Source: Cyanomargarita calcarea GSE-NOS-MK-12-04C (GTDB lineage: Bacteria; Cyanobacteriota; Cyanobacteriia; Cyanobacteriales; Nostocaceae). From it: 64,000 nt of DNA. Location: NCBI GenBank assembly GCA_019359595.1, contig JAHHGZ010000044.1:1-64000 (forward strand), written 5' to 3'. Positions 39,447-48,892 of the stretch are shown one piece after another; within the stretch, counting starts at the first letter, position 1, and the number at the start of each line of letters is the position of its first letter. A program made the translations under genes and the position numbers. Under the pieces are notes generated by a model that made no database searches, was not told the origin of the DNA, and was given only the letters and a program-made list of their open reading frames with translations.

Positions 39447-40206
39447 AAATTTAATAACTCAATTTTTGCATAATGACATTACATATAAGCCTATATAGAT
39501 AATGGGTCACTCTCATACAAGCGCCTTTATCCAATCGCACACAGGATATACTAAAATTTATTCATTGACATAAGTCTTCTGATGTGCATAAATCATCTGT
39601 TGTTTCCTATGTTTAACTCATAGCGCTAGGCTTACTCTTAATAGATGTCAGCATTAGGAACTTCTGCACTTGAGATATCAATTTAAAGAATGTCACCGAT
39701 TGGACAGTTGGAGAGCGATCGCGTCGTTGAACTTATATTACTGACCCCAGTATCCATAAGTTTTAAGCAAAATTGCTACTATTATCATTAACTCTATTAA
39801 AAAGACTACGCTGCTGATTTTTAGTGTAGTTTATCCACAGAACACACTCGAAACTAACTTTTTGGCTTAATCTCAAGTTCTACATACTCTACATATATTT
39901 TTTTGTCAATCAGTATTGAGATAGATTTCTTTGAAAATTGTCGGATTAGTCAATCGTACCTCTAATTTTAGTATTTAAGTTTTGATATTCCCAAATTATA
40001 AAGTTTTGTAACAAGGAGCGTAACTTTCAAAAATCAGCCTGATTAATAAGTATAGATTAAGGCTTTAGTTCCAACTAAAGAAAAACAGTATGAAGGTTTG
40101 CCGTGAGTAAGAAATCAACTTTAACTAAAGTCTGTAAAGTTTTTGCTAGATCGAATTTAATTGCTCGTCGTTAATTGCCAAATTTAATTGGGTTACAGTA
40201 AAAATT
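39447..40206. other. Long divergent promoter region between sigma-like and caspase-like genes
   Basis: 760 AT-rich bp, no credible ORF. No known repeat family occurs in it, unlike most other gaps of this window, which suggests it is kept for regulation. I cannot point to a definite promoter. Confidence 0.5.
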
Positions 40207-42417
40207 ATGCCTCCTATCGGTATTGGTTCTAATTATTCGACAGAGACATTCAAAACAGGAGAAGCCAAGCTTTGGCTTTTCTTGGTAGGTGTTAACGAAT
40301 ACCAAGATGAGGGTCTGCCTTCTCTGCGCTATCCGGCTGTAGATTGTCAAGGACTGGGGGAAGCACTAGCGAAAGCGACTCAAGGATTTCCCAATAAAGA
40401 AGTAATTGTTCATAATGATTTTGCCGCACAACCCCCGACATTGGAAAGAATACGTGAAAGTCTGGAAAGAATTATTTCACAGACTCAGCCCCAGGACTCC
40501 ATCATGTTATATTTTTCTGGGCATGGGATGTTAGAGCCGGAAAATCAGGAGGCTGTACTATGTATGTCAGATACTCGGATTTCTGACTTACTGGGAACAG
40601 GGTTGCCCTTACAAGAATTGTTGCAGATGTTGGGGACTACTTCTGCCAACCAGCAGCTAATTTGTTTGGATACATGTCATAGCGGGGACATGAAATTGTT
40701 AGGAGGAAATCGTGGTACTGCCAGAAGTGTAAATAGCGCACAGACTTTATTCAACCCCACACCACAACTGACAAAGATTTTGCAACAACGTGCTGCAGAA
40801 AGTAAAGGATTTTGTGCTTTACTTTCTTGCGACCAAGGACAACAATCTTGGGAATTTCCGGAGCTAGGACATGGGGTATTTACTTATTATTTAATGAAGG
40901 GGCTATTGGGTGAAGCGGCGGACTCTCATGGCATCATTGAAGCAGACGGACTTTACAAATATGTTTATCGTAAGACGCTGCAATATATCGATAAATTAAA
41001 TCAGCAACTGCGTCTGATCAATCAGCAAAAGCGGAGTCGGGGAGACAGTAAACTCCATCTGGAATATCCCTTACAAACACCGAAACGAATTGTCGAAGGA
41101 GTGGGAGAATTAGTTCTTGGATACAAAGGAATCAAGGCTGAATCTCACAAAAACAGACGTGCGATCATTATTGATGGACTTTCAAACAACAAAACTATTA
41201 CTGATTTGGGTCGATTGTTTGCAGGGGCTGGCGGTTTTGAGGTAGAATCATTTCCAGCTTCATCTAAAGCATGGTCAGATATCCGGGGAACGATTCAAGA
41301 ATTTGTTCGTTGGAATGGTGAATCGGAAACGAAAACTTCAACTCAACTCAGAGGAGTTGAAAATAAACCAACTTCTTTATTGTACTTACGTGGGCGCATT
41401 GAGGAAATCGAAGATGGAGAAGCTTGGTTAATTTTAGGTGATGGAGTGCGTCTGAGTCGTTCTTGGTTAAGACAAGAATTACGGCGATCGCTAAGAACCC
41501 AACAAATAATTATTCTAGATTGTCCAGAGGCTACGTCTCTCGATAGCTGGATAGAAGATTTACAATCGGGTGCAGAGCAGGGACAATGTATCATTGCCGT
41601 CGCTTGTGGTGCAGAAGAACCAGAATTATTTTCTCAAGCACTTTTAGAAACTCTTGTCGCTGCAAATCCGAGAGTTGGGTTATCAGTTCCCAAATGGGTT
41701 ACCGAATTACAAAAGCTTTTACAAACGAAAAATATCGAGCTTCATGTCTGGCTGTCAGGTACACAAGCAGTAATTGATATCTTACCGGGCAATATTACTA
41801 CAGTTTTCCAAGATTTCCCGGAATCAGAAGTAGCCGTTAAGAAAAATTACGAAAAATCATTTTCATCTCCACCGCAACCCCCACAATCGGAACAAAAATC
41901 AAGCGTAGCTTCAGCTATTGCCAATGAACCAAGTAATATAGTACAACCTCAATTCAGTTTAGCGGTAGGCACGCAAGAGTACACTAAACTGGAACAGCTG
42001 GTGAAGCAATCAATCGGACCGATTGCCCCGACTCTATTACAAAAAGCTTTAACGAAAGTAGCGAATTTTGAAGAATTGGTAGACAATTTAACTGCTTATT
42101 TCTCAAAAGAGCAACAACAAGAATTTCAGCAACGGGCAATGGCTATCTTAGAAACATTAATCTGTAATGTGCCAACTGCTACAAACAAAACAATCGATGC
42201 CAACTCGATTAGTAAATGCGAGCGAGAGTTAGCTTATTCCGTTGGTCCAATTGCTAATTTTATAATTCAGGAAGTTTTGAAATCTCACCCACAAATTTCA
42301 TTCTCAGAATTTGTGAAAACGTTAGCAAAGAAAATTCCCAATACCAAGCAGTCTTTTGAGTTTGAACAGCGGATGTTGGGTGAGAAAAATAACACTAGTA
42401 CAACAAGGCAAAAGTAA
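40207..42417 (+). CDS. Caspase-like (C14) protease with paired C-terminal modules
   Basis: 736 residues. The caspase-like p20 domain spans about 20-270, with catalytic H106 (YFSGHGML) and C157 (LDTCHSGD). A middle domain (about 300-520) has a Rossmann-like pattern with repeated strand-helix units. After a low-complexity linker (Pro/Gln/Ser) come two modules, LEQLVKQSIGPIAPTLLQ (from about 596) and CERELAYSVGPIANFI (C671). These are homologous to the two modules of the Ser/Thr kinase at 31416-32843. No signal peptide. It is probably an orthocaspase cleaving after Arg/Lys in stress or self-limiting responses; the modules may recruit it to the kinase. Confidence 0.9.
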   Translation: MPPIGIGSNYSTETFKTGEAKLWLFLVGVNEYQDEGLPSLRYPAVDCQGLGEALAKATQGFPNKEVIVHNDFAAQPPTLERIRESLERIISQTQPQDSIMLYFSGHGMLEPENQEAVLCMSDTRISDLLGTGLPLQELLQMLGTTSANQQLICLDTCHSGDMKLLGGNRGTARSVNSAQTLFNPTPQLTKILQQRAAESKGFCALLSCDQGQQSWEFPELGHGVFTYYLMKGLLGEAADSHGIIEADGLYKYVYRKTLQYIDKLNQQLRLINQQKRSRGDSKLHLEYPLQTPKRIVEGVGELVLGYKGIKAESHKNRRAIIIDGLSNNKTITDLGRLFAGAGGFEVESFPASSKAWSDIRGTIQEFVRWNGESETKTSTQLRGVENKPTSLLYLRGRIEEIEDGEAWLILGDGVRLSRSWLRQELRRSLRTQQIIILDCPEATSLDSWIEDLQSGAEQGQCIIAVACGAEEPELFSQALLETLVAANPRVGLSVPKWVTELQKLLQTKNIELHVWLSGTQAVIDILPGNITTVFQDFPESEVAVKKNYEKSFSSPPQPPQSEQKSSVASAIANEPSNIVQPQFSLAVGTQEYTKLEQLVKQSIGPIAPTLLQKALTKVANFEELVDNLTAYFSKEQQQEFQQRAMAILETLICNVPTATNKTIDANSISKCERELAYSVGPIANFIIQEVLKSHPQISFSEFVKTLAKKIPNTKQSFEFEQRMLGEKNNTSTTRQK

Positions 42418-42774
42418 AAAGTAAAAAGAAAGAACACCTATGTTGTAAGCTTTTTACCTAGTTCAGATGGTAACTTTATTCCCGTCGTGCTGTACTAGTG
42501 CAATAAACTCTTCATTTTGGGCTTAAAGCTTAAACCTATGACACCTTTGCCCCCTGCCCACAATTCTGGGGGGCTTTGAATTCTATTCTCCCCCAAAATT
42601 GGCGGCAGGGGGGCAAAAACGTCGCACGATTCAAGAACTATCTAATTGTAAAATATTGTAATAGTCTGATTGTGTATTTATACTGAAAGTCGTATATTTA
42701 AAACAATCGTCACTGTAATAATACTCAGGCTGTTTAAAATCGAAACCCAGTATTTATAACTATCACCTCAGACT
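42418..42774. other. Spacer before the tyrosinase gene
   Basis: Holds a GGGCTTAAAGCTTAAACC repeat (about 42518-42535), also seen after the tyrosinase gene, and a GCCCCCTGCCCACAATTCT...GCAGGGGGGC inverted repeat (42549-42614). Confidence 0.55.
42549..42614. repeat. GCCCCCTGCCC inverted repeat, second copy
   Basis: Arms GCCCCCTGCC / GGCAGGGGGGC with an inner pair CCCACAATTCTGGGGGG / CCCCCAAAATTGGC. Same family as 25985-26051. Confidence 0.6.
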
Positions 42775-44121
42775 ATGAAGCATCTTCATCAAAGGATAAA
42801 CCTACGGTTCGCTAACGCGATCGCAACTTTTAGTATGACTATGACTCTTGTCATAACTGTATTAAATGTTCCAGGGATGGCTGCGACTTTTGTAAGAAAA
42901 AACGTTATTGACCTGACTCCACAGGAAAAAATAGACTTTGTTGAAGCTATCAAAACATTAAAAAAAATACCTGGTACTAATAGCAAAAACGTCAGTATAT
43001 ATGACGAGGTTGTTGCCATCCATTCGGGAGCGATGACATTCGACCCCATGCAATTGGGTGGTAATGTGATATTACCGCAGGACAAACCTTCCACAGGACC
43101 AGCAACGGGATCTGATGCGGCCCATGAAAATGCAGGATTTTTACCTTGGCACCGGGAATATTTAGACCGATTTGAAAAAGCCTTGCAGTCAGTCAATCCC
43201 AATGTCACCATTCCCTACTGGGATTGGGCCGATCCCCGCTCGGTTGGCGTGATTTTTGACCCCAACTTTTTGGGTACAAATGGCTCAGGACGAACAGAAA
43301 TTCTGGAATATCCAGATGGTGGACCGACTATTCGGCTTGAAGGGGGTCCGGTAGTGTCTGGTAATTTTTCTGAAGCTGATGGCTGGAGGCTAATCCCAGA
43401 CTTACATAGTAACATTGGTACAGCCGAATCTCTAGGCACCTCACTCGTCCGCTTTTTACCAAGTCCATCTGCTCCTCCTGGAGTTGGATTTCCCTTAGAT
43501 AGAGCAGAAACAGACAGAATAGTCAAGTCCCCCGATTATCAAACGTTCCGCCGTTTTGTAGAAGGAGAAATTTCTCTAAATGCAGACGGGACTCAAAGAG
43601 AATGTGGAAACTTTCCATGCAATCATAACTTCGTTCATGGAACAGTTGGTGGGAGCGCGCCAAATCCCAATCTGAACGAGATGGATCGGCGCATCTTAAC
43701 ATTTGGGACGATGAGCAACACTCCAGGTTCTCCCAATGACCCAGTTTTCTGGTTGCTTCACAGCAACGTCGAGCGTCTTTGGGCAGAATGGCAAGATGAT
43801 GGTCATCCAGGTTCCGCTTTTTATCCGGCAACTGGTGAAAAATACGGTCACAATCTGAATGACAAAATGTGGCCTTGGGATGGAGGTGATTCCATACCAG
43901 GATTCATCGGTAGTACAGATATACGACCCTATTTACCAATTTTTGCTAGCAGTGATATTGTCAGGCCAATAGACACTCTGGAGTTAGGGAAGTATAGCTA
44001 CACTTATGACACTCTTGTCAAAAAAGTTCCCGAAACGACTTCAACATCAGGTCTGTTAGCTTTGGGTGCTTTGGGTATAGCTTCTTTGGCACTCAGCCCT
44101 AAACGTTTATTTTGGCCTTAA
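42775..44121 (+). CDS. Tyrosinase with PEP-CTERM anchor
   Basis: Type-3 copper oxidase of 448 residues acting on phenols outside the cytoplasm. Signal peptide about 1-36. CuA ligands H83, H117 and H126 (HENAGFLPWHREY); CuB ligands H284, H288 (NHNFVHG) and H329 (DPVFWLLHSNVERLW). The C-terminus VPETTSTSGLLALGALGI followed by a basic tail is a PEP-CTERM-type sorting signal, so the enzyme is probably anchored or processed at the cell surface. Cyanobacterial scytonemin clusters contain a tyrosinase (TyrP); here one lies 13 kb after a scytonemin-like trp block, but the link is only suggestive. Confidence 0.93.
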   Translation: MKHLHQRINLRFANAIATFSMTMTLVITVLNVPGMAATFVRKNVIDLTPQEKIDFVEAIKTLKKIPGTNSKNVSIYDEVVAIHSGAMTFDPMQLGGNVILPQDKPSTGPATGSDAAHENAGFLPWHREYLDRFEKALQSVNPNVTIPYWDWADPRSVGVIFDPNFLGTNGSGRTEILEYPDGGPTIRLEGGPVVSGNFSEADGWRLIPDLHSNIGTAESLGTSLVRFLPSPSAPPGVGFPLDRAETDRIVKSPDYQTFRRFVEGEISLNADGTQRECGNFPCNHNFVHGTVGGSAPNPNLNEMDRRILTFGTMSNTPGSPNDPVFWLLHSNVERLWAEWQDDGHPGSAFYPATGEKYGHNLNDKMWPWDGGDSIPGFIGSTDIRPYLPIFASSDIVRPIDTLELGKYSYTYDTLVKKVPETTSTSGLLALGALGIASLALSPKRLFWP

Positions 44122-44628
44122 AGCTTAAACCCGTTAAAACTCACATCTTGCACCAATGTTAGGAAGCCCAAAATTCAGCCTGGAAATAAATTTCGGGCTA
44201 ATAGCTTAAGTAAGCGGTCATCTTACTAAATAGGGTTTTTAACCCATTTTAATGGGTTTAAGCTTTCAGCCCGAAATTTATTTCAGGGGCAATTTCGGGT
44301 CTATTGAGAATGGTGCAAGATATCAGCCTCTGACGGGCGCAGCGAACGCTCCCGTAAAATATGAAAAAAACACATTTTTTTTTCGCAACCCTTGCTATAT
44401 ATGGATTGTGGAATGTGTTAGTTAGGAGTTAAAACGGGTTAAAAGGTATACTTTAGATGTCTAAGTAGGGGTAATTCATGTGGCTTGCCTCCCTGGCAGT
44501 ATTACCCCTACAAGCTCAAACCTGTTAAAACGAGCTAAAAAATAGACTTGAAATGCCCCTACGTAAATTCAAAGTTTTATCTACACAACGACCAACACGA
44601 ATAGGGTAAGGGAAATTAAATGTTACTG
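44122..44628. other. Repeat-containing gap
   Basis: About 500 bp between convergent genes. Several relatives of the AAGCTTAAACCCGTTAAAA repeat occur at 44121-44140, 44241-44290 (hairpin AACCCATT-TT-AATGGGTT) and 44430-44445. A degenerate copy is at 44518-44535. No gene is seen. Confidence 0.55.
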
Positions 44629-45513
44629 CTACTTATTATTTAACATATTCAGAGCGATTTCTAAACTGTATTTCATCCGGTTGAAGGCTTCCGCTAAACC
44701 ACCGATTTCATCTTTGGCTTGTTTACCAAAATCGGCATTCATATCACCAACGCTAACTTGTTCGGCTACCATCGAGATTTTTTTAATCCGCTGTAGCACC
44801 GTTTTTGTCAACAACCGATTCATGACGAAAACGATCGCAGTAAAAATAATCGTTAAAACTCCTATAACAAGGAGAAAAGACCGATTAGAACTTGTAAAAA
44901 TTTCTTCAGCCGGAACATAAACTATTTGACTTGTCACAATATCATTGAGCTTCCACCCAAAACCATTTTTTTTCCCGTAAGCTAATAGTTGACTTTTTGG
45001 AGCCAATTCGGGAGAGCTATGACACTGGAGACAGCTTTGTTCTGTGATTTTCAAAGGTCGAGCGCTATAAAACAGTTTCTCTCCAGAAATATTTCGGAAC
45101 CCATATAGAGTTTCTAACTTCGGCTCTTTACGAAATCTTTGAACAAGATCGGCTTCAAATGCATCTGCTTTATCTCGCAAATTAGTTGGGTCTAAAGTGG
45201 CGTCTTTGTAGATAAAATCGCTATATTCTGGGTTTTTTCGCAAATTTTCAAACACTTCTCTAACAGAATATGATGGTATAGATTCTGGGATGAACTGGTC
45301 TTGAGTCTCTACTTTCGGTAATAATAAAGGTTGGACGCGATCATTGGTATATTGTCTAACTGAGTTGGCAATTTGAATTAGAATCAGCCCTTTATCTTTA
45401 ACTTCATTCTGTGCTTTTTGTTCAAGTACACTTGAGAAAACGGTGCCACTAATTAAAATACCGCCGATAAAAACTATCATTAAAATGATGTTTACTTTTG
45501 TTCCTATTTTCAT
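44629..45513 (-). CDS. Tll0287-like (DUF3365) sensor with HAMP domain and one c-heme motif
   Basis: 294 residues. An N-terminal membrane helix (about 8-28), then an extracytoplasmic domain with the heme-binding motif C161-LQ-C164-H165 (QSCLQCHSSPE), a second helix (about 212-234) and a C-terminal HAMP. There is no output domain, so it must signal through a partner or be a truncated sensor. Tll0287-like domains bind heme and are suggested redox sensors. It is divergent from the PhnD-like binding protein gene 330 bp away. Confidence 0.85.
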   Translation of the reverse strand: MKIGTKVNIILMIVFIGGILISGTVFSSVLEQKAQNEVKDKGLILIQIANSVRQYTNDRVQPLLLPKVETQDQFIPESIPSYSVREVFENLRKNPEYSDFIYKDATLDPTNLRDKADAFEADLVQRFRKEPKLETLYGFRNISGEKLFYSARPLKITEQSCLQCHSSPELAPKSQLLAYGKKNGFGWKLNDIVTSQIVYVPAEEIFTSSNRSFLLVIGVLTIIFTAIVFVMNRLLTKTVLQRIKKISMVAEQVSVGDMNADFGKQAKDEIGGLAEAFNRMKYSLEIALNMLNNK

Positions 45514-45843
45514 GATTATTACTGTTGTTGAATTTTTAAGTTATACATACAACTTACAATATTATTACATTAATCTCTAGATGCATATTTGTGCTAAATA
45601 AAGTTAAATTTATTCTCAAAAAATGTCTGATAAAAATATATAATAATCGTTAATTTTTGTTAAATGCCCAAATCTCAAAGCTATATATTTATAGTGTAAT
45701 ATCATGTCCGTTTAATCGACCCCTAAGATTCTGTTGAAACGTAAATACAATATGACCGATCAATCGAGCATAATATAAGATAATGTTCTACGCGACCAAA
45801 ACGTAATAATCTATACATAGATATTATTCACTAAAACTTATAA
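45514..45843. other. Divergent promoter region
   Basis: 330 very AT-rich bp between the heme sensor and the PhnD-like gene. No repeat or small gene; control sites for both genes are expected here but not resolved. Confidence 0.5.
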
Positions 45844-46701
45844 ATGTCATCTAAATTTTCCCGACGTTTATTTATTTTGCAGATGCTATTCCCAATCGTA
45901 GCTTGTGCAACGGAGAAAAAATTAACCAGAGAACTTGAGTTCATTATTGGCACGATTAGCTATGGAGAAGGACAAAAAACCTTAGATAGATTTGAGCGTT
46001 TCCGTAAATACTTGGGTGACAAAACAGGTGCAATTGTTCAATTCGAGCCAGCTTTTAATGAAAACATTGCGATGGAGCGGATTAAAAATCGTTCTTGGTC
46101 ATTAGTTTTTGCTCCTCCCGGTTTGGCCGCATTTGCGAAAGCAAACTATCAATATGTGCCGATTTTCCCTCTTCAGATAGATGCGAATTCACGTTCTGTG
46201 TTCGTTGTTCGCAAAGATAGTCCCCTGCAACAATTAAAAGATTTACAAGGTAAAACAGTTGCTTTAGGTGTACCAGGTTCTGCTACTGGATATTATCTTC
46301 CACTCTACAACCTTTATGGTTTAACATTGACATCTATTCTATTTGCTCCCACACCGATGGAAGTACTTGAATCGGTGGCACAAAAAAAGGCGGATGCTGG
46401 GGCTGTTTCCTTGGAGGAATTTAGATCGTCTAGGACAAAAATAGATGGTGTTGAGTTTCGCATATTATTCACTGACCCTCAAAATGTTCCCCCTGGTGGT
46501 GTTTTAGTAAGCCCGAAGATTGAACTAAATCGTCAAGAGTTGATTCGCAATTATATGACAGAAGCTTCTCCGACTTTGATTCAAGAAATTGGATATGTAC
46601 CGAGTGGGGATATACCCGATTATAAATATATGATAGCTGTGGTCAATCGGGTAATAGCTATTAATGGGAATCTTTATGGCAAACCTGTTCGTCTATTTTA
46701 A
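45844..46701 (+). CDS. PhnD-like periplasmic binding protein
   Basis: 285 residues. A short lipoprotein-like N-terminus (LQMLFPIVACATE, possible lipobox Cys near 20). Then the PhnD fold: FIIGTISYGEG, FRKYLGDKTGAIVQFEPA, FAPPGLAAFAKANYQYVPIFPL and LQGKTVALGVPGSATGYYLP. Family members bind phosphonate, phosphite or related oxyanions, or act as sensory proteins without a transporter. No ABC permease or ATPase gene is beside it; it pairs with the divergent heme/HAMP sensor. It ends one base before the convergent MFS gene. Confidence 0.85.
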   Translation: MSSKFSRRLFILQMLFPIVACATEKKLTRELEFIIGTISYGEGQKTLDRFERFRKYLGDKTGAIVQFEPAFNENIAMERIKNRSWSLVFAPPGLAAFAKANYQYVPIFPLQIDANSRSVFVVRKDSPLQQLKDLQGKTVALGVPGSATGYYLPLYNLYGLTLTSILFAPTPMEVLESVAQKKADAGAVSLEEFRSSRTKIDGVEFRILFTDPQNVPPGGVLVSPKIELNRQELIRNYMTEASPTLIQEIGYVPSGDIPDYKYMIAVVNRVIAINGNLYGKPVRLF

Positions 46702-48330
46702 TTAGGACACCTGAAAGATGAATGTCATCAAATCTCGCCGACCGAGGCTGAAGCTTAGACCTGGTTTTAACTTATACCAAATTCCAGGAAGTAATGGGTA
46801 TTTGTTAATATAAGTACCGTTAGAACTGCCCATATCTTGGATATAGTATTCGTTTTGATCGAAGCGAATCTGAGCGTGAATGCGAGAAGCAACTCCAGAA
46901 TCAGGAAAATCTGAAATATCAACTTCTGGAGGCATTTTCTCGTTTGGTTTACCCAGATGAACAACAGAGAAATCTTCTGGCAATTCAATTGTCCGATTAG
47001 TTTGGACGTGGAATAGTTGGACAACTGGTTTCTGGAGAATTGTGGGCGCAGCAAGAGGTTTCGCACCAGTTTCAATTTGACCTGCAAAGCTTCGTTGTAG
47101 TGTGGGAGCGGTAGTGAACTCATGCTTGTTGGGAGTTAGCAGCACATGAAATACAACCAGTGAGAATATGGCAAAAACTGCACTCGCATAAAAGACTGTT
47201 CGTGTTCCCCAAATTAAATCGATTCCGGCTCCAAGTAATGGCCCAAGTGTTTGTCCCCAGGACTGAACTGTGGAATTTACAGCCATAAAACCAGCCCGAG
47301 ACTCTTGTGCGGAAAGTCCAGCAAGTAATGATTGGGATGATGGAAAAGACATTCCAAAAGCTGCACCCAAGATAATAGCTGGGACGAACAGCAGCCAAAC
47401 GTTATTGATTAATGGAATAATTAATGACCCGACAGCAAAGAGAACAAAAGCAATTTTAATCAGCTTGATTTCTGAAAAATGCCGCACCAACATTCCTAGA
47501 CGGGAAGCGATCGCAGCCAGTGCCACCGACATGACGGCAAGCAGAATACCATTAAAGGAATCCGAAGTATTGTAGGTATTTCCTGCGAAGATTGGGATGT
47601 AGGTTAAGCAAGTTCCCAGTTGCAGCATAAACAGTGACATCCCTGCAAACAATAATCCAAATACATGACGATTGTTAATACTGTTCCAGGTAGTCCTGAC
47701 ATAAGATTTGAATTCTAAATTGTCCGGGTTATTTTGGCGTTTGGGAAGTTTTAGTCCCTTGAATATAAACAGAGCCAGCGGAATGGCGATTAGTGACGCC
47801 ATAAGCGAATATCGCCAATTGAAAGTTGCTAAAAATCCACCAAGTAAAGGGAAAAGAGCCGAACCCATACCAATCAATGCGGCATTAAACCCCATGATCA
47901 TTGGTAGTTGTTTTCCGGTATAAAGGTCGGCGATAATTGTGTATACCAGAGATTCCAGGCTGGCAGTACCGACACCTTGAACTAATCGCCAACCCAGCAG
48001 TCCTTGAAAAGTTTGAGCAACTCCACTAAAAGCGCCACCGAGAGAAAACAGCACCAGTGAGGGAATGAGAATTTGTTTTCGGCCAAGAGTATCAGCTAAA
48101 ATCCCAAATATCGGAGTGATAATCGCACCTGGTACCTGAAAAAATGTTGATACCAGTGAAACTTGTTCGGTAGAAACTTGGAAAAACTTTTGGATAGTTG
48201 GCAGGGAGGGGTTGAGCATTGTCCCCCCCAAAATTGCTATCAAAGTTATAGCATTTATGATGTAAAAATTAGTGCTTTTGAATATATTAGCTGGACTTTT
48301 TAGTTGGGTATTCATAGTTGATTGATTCAT
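46702..48330 (-). CDS. MFS transporter fused to an FHA domain
   Basis: 542 residues. Residues about 20-420 form a 12-14-helix major facilitator of the drug:H+ antiporter type (motif PGAIITPIFGILADTLGRKQ). Residues about 450-540 form a forkhead-associated domain with VASRIHAQI and DMGSSNGTYIN, a phosphothreonine-binding fold. MFS-FHA fusions are rare. The FHA end would let a Ser/Thr kinase, such as the one at 31416-32843, control the exporter or tether it. It could export a product of the neighbouring cluster. This is inference. Confidence 0.9.
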   Translation of the reverse strand: MNQSTMNTQLKSPANIFKSTNFYIINAITLIAILGGTMLNPSLPTIQKFFQVSTEQVSLVSTFFQVPGAIITPIFGILADTLGRKQILIPSLVLFSLGGAFSGVAQTFQGLLGWRLVQGVGTASLESLVYTIIADLYTGKQLPMIMGFNAALIGMGSALFPLLGGFLATFNWRYSLMASLIAIPLALFIFKGLKLPKRQNNPDNLEFKSYVRTTWNSINNRHVFGLLFAGMSLFMLQLGTCLTYIPIFAGNTYNTSDSFNGILLAVMSVALAAIASRLGMLVRHFSEIKLIKIAFVLFAVGSLIIPLINNVWLLFVPAIILGAAFGMSFPSSQSLLAGLSAQESRAGFMAVNSTVQSWGQTLGPLLGAGIDLIWGTRTVFYASAVFAIFSLVVFHVLLTPNKHEFTTAPTLQRSFAGQIETGAKPLAAPTILQKPVVQLFHVQTNRTIELPEDFSVVHLGKPNEKMPPEVDISDFPDSGVASRIHAQIRFDQNEYYIQDMGSSNGTYINKYPLLPGIWYKLKPGLSFSLGRRDLMTFIFQVS

Positions 48331-48393
48331 TGCCTTTATTTTTTAATTAACTCATGGTTTGTTTTATAATCTTGAGCAAGGATTTCAAGTTAT

Positions 48394-48500
48394 CCTAGCT
48401 GTTCTTTTTAATACCCCGATAAGAACGCAGGATCGCCCGTTTTGAGTTGGGGTTCCAATCCACATATATATAACTTCCTTCTTCCTTCTTCCTTCATTCA
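48394..48500 (+). repeat. Composite T-arm-like repeat, copy D
   Basis: CCTAGCTGTTCT, AATACCCCGAT with hairpin CGAT/ATCG, GTTTTGAGTTGGGGTTCCAATCCAC (3' T-arm side altered) and CTTCCTT units ending CATTCAA just before the RidA stop codon. Confidence 0.7.
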
Positions 48501-48502
48501 AT

Positions 48503-48892
48503 TTATATAGTCGCAATACATTCAATTTCCACTCGTGCATTTAAAGCTAAACCACTCGCCCCTAATGCACTTCTTGCAGGTAACCTATCTTTAGGAAAAT
48601 AGGTAAGGTAAACTTCGTTTATTGCATTCCACTCTTTCATATCTGCCAGCATAATTTTGCAACTAACAAGCTGATTAATTGATGACCCATGCCTCTTGAG
48701 AATACGTTTGATATTCTCCATCGTTTGTTTTGTTTCAGCTTCAATTCCACCACTGACAAGTTGCTTTTGACCGGGGATATTTCCGATAACTCCTGAAAGG
48801 TAAAGCATATTGCCAACACGGACTCCCTCCGAAAACGGGAGATTGAGAGATGTTGTTTCAGAGGAGGTTAGATATTGTGGAGAATCTGACAT
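48503..48892 (-). CDS. RidA-family protein (enamine/imine deaminase)
   Basis: 129 residues with the RidA fold: LYLSGVIG, TKQTMENIKRILKRHG and LPARSALGASGLALNARVEIECIA, in which the Arg of LPARSA is the catalytic residue of the RidA/YjgF group. RidA proteins hydrolyse reactive enamines and imines to keto acids. It lies 0.3 kb from the HAB-like gene on the same strand, at the edge of the VioB-like cluster. The substrate of VioB-type enzymes is an imine, so a role in clearing or shaping that intermediate is tempting but unproven. It could be the general housekeeping RidA. Confidence 0.85.
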   Translation of the reverse strand: MSDSPQYLTSSETTSLNLPFSEGVRVGNMLYLSGVIGNIPGQKQLVSGGIEAETKQTMENIKRILKRHGSSINQLVSCKIMLADMKEWNAINEVYLTYFPKDRLPARSALGASGLALNARVEIECIATI

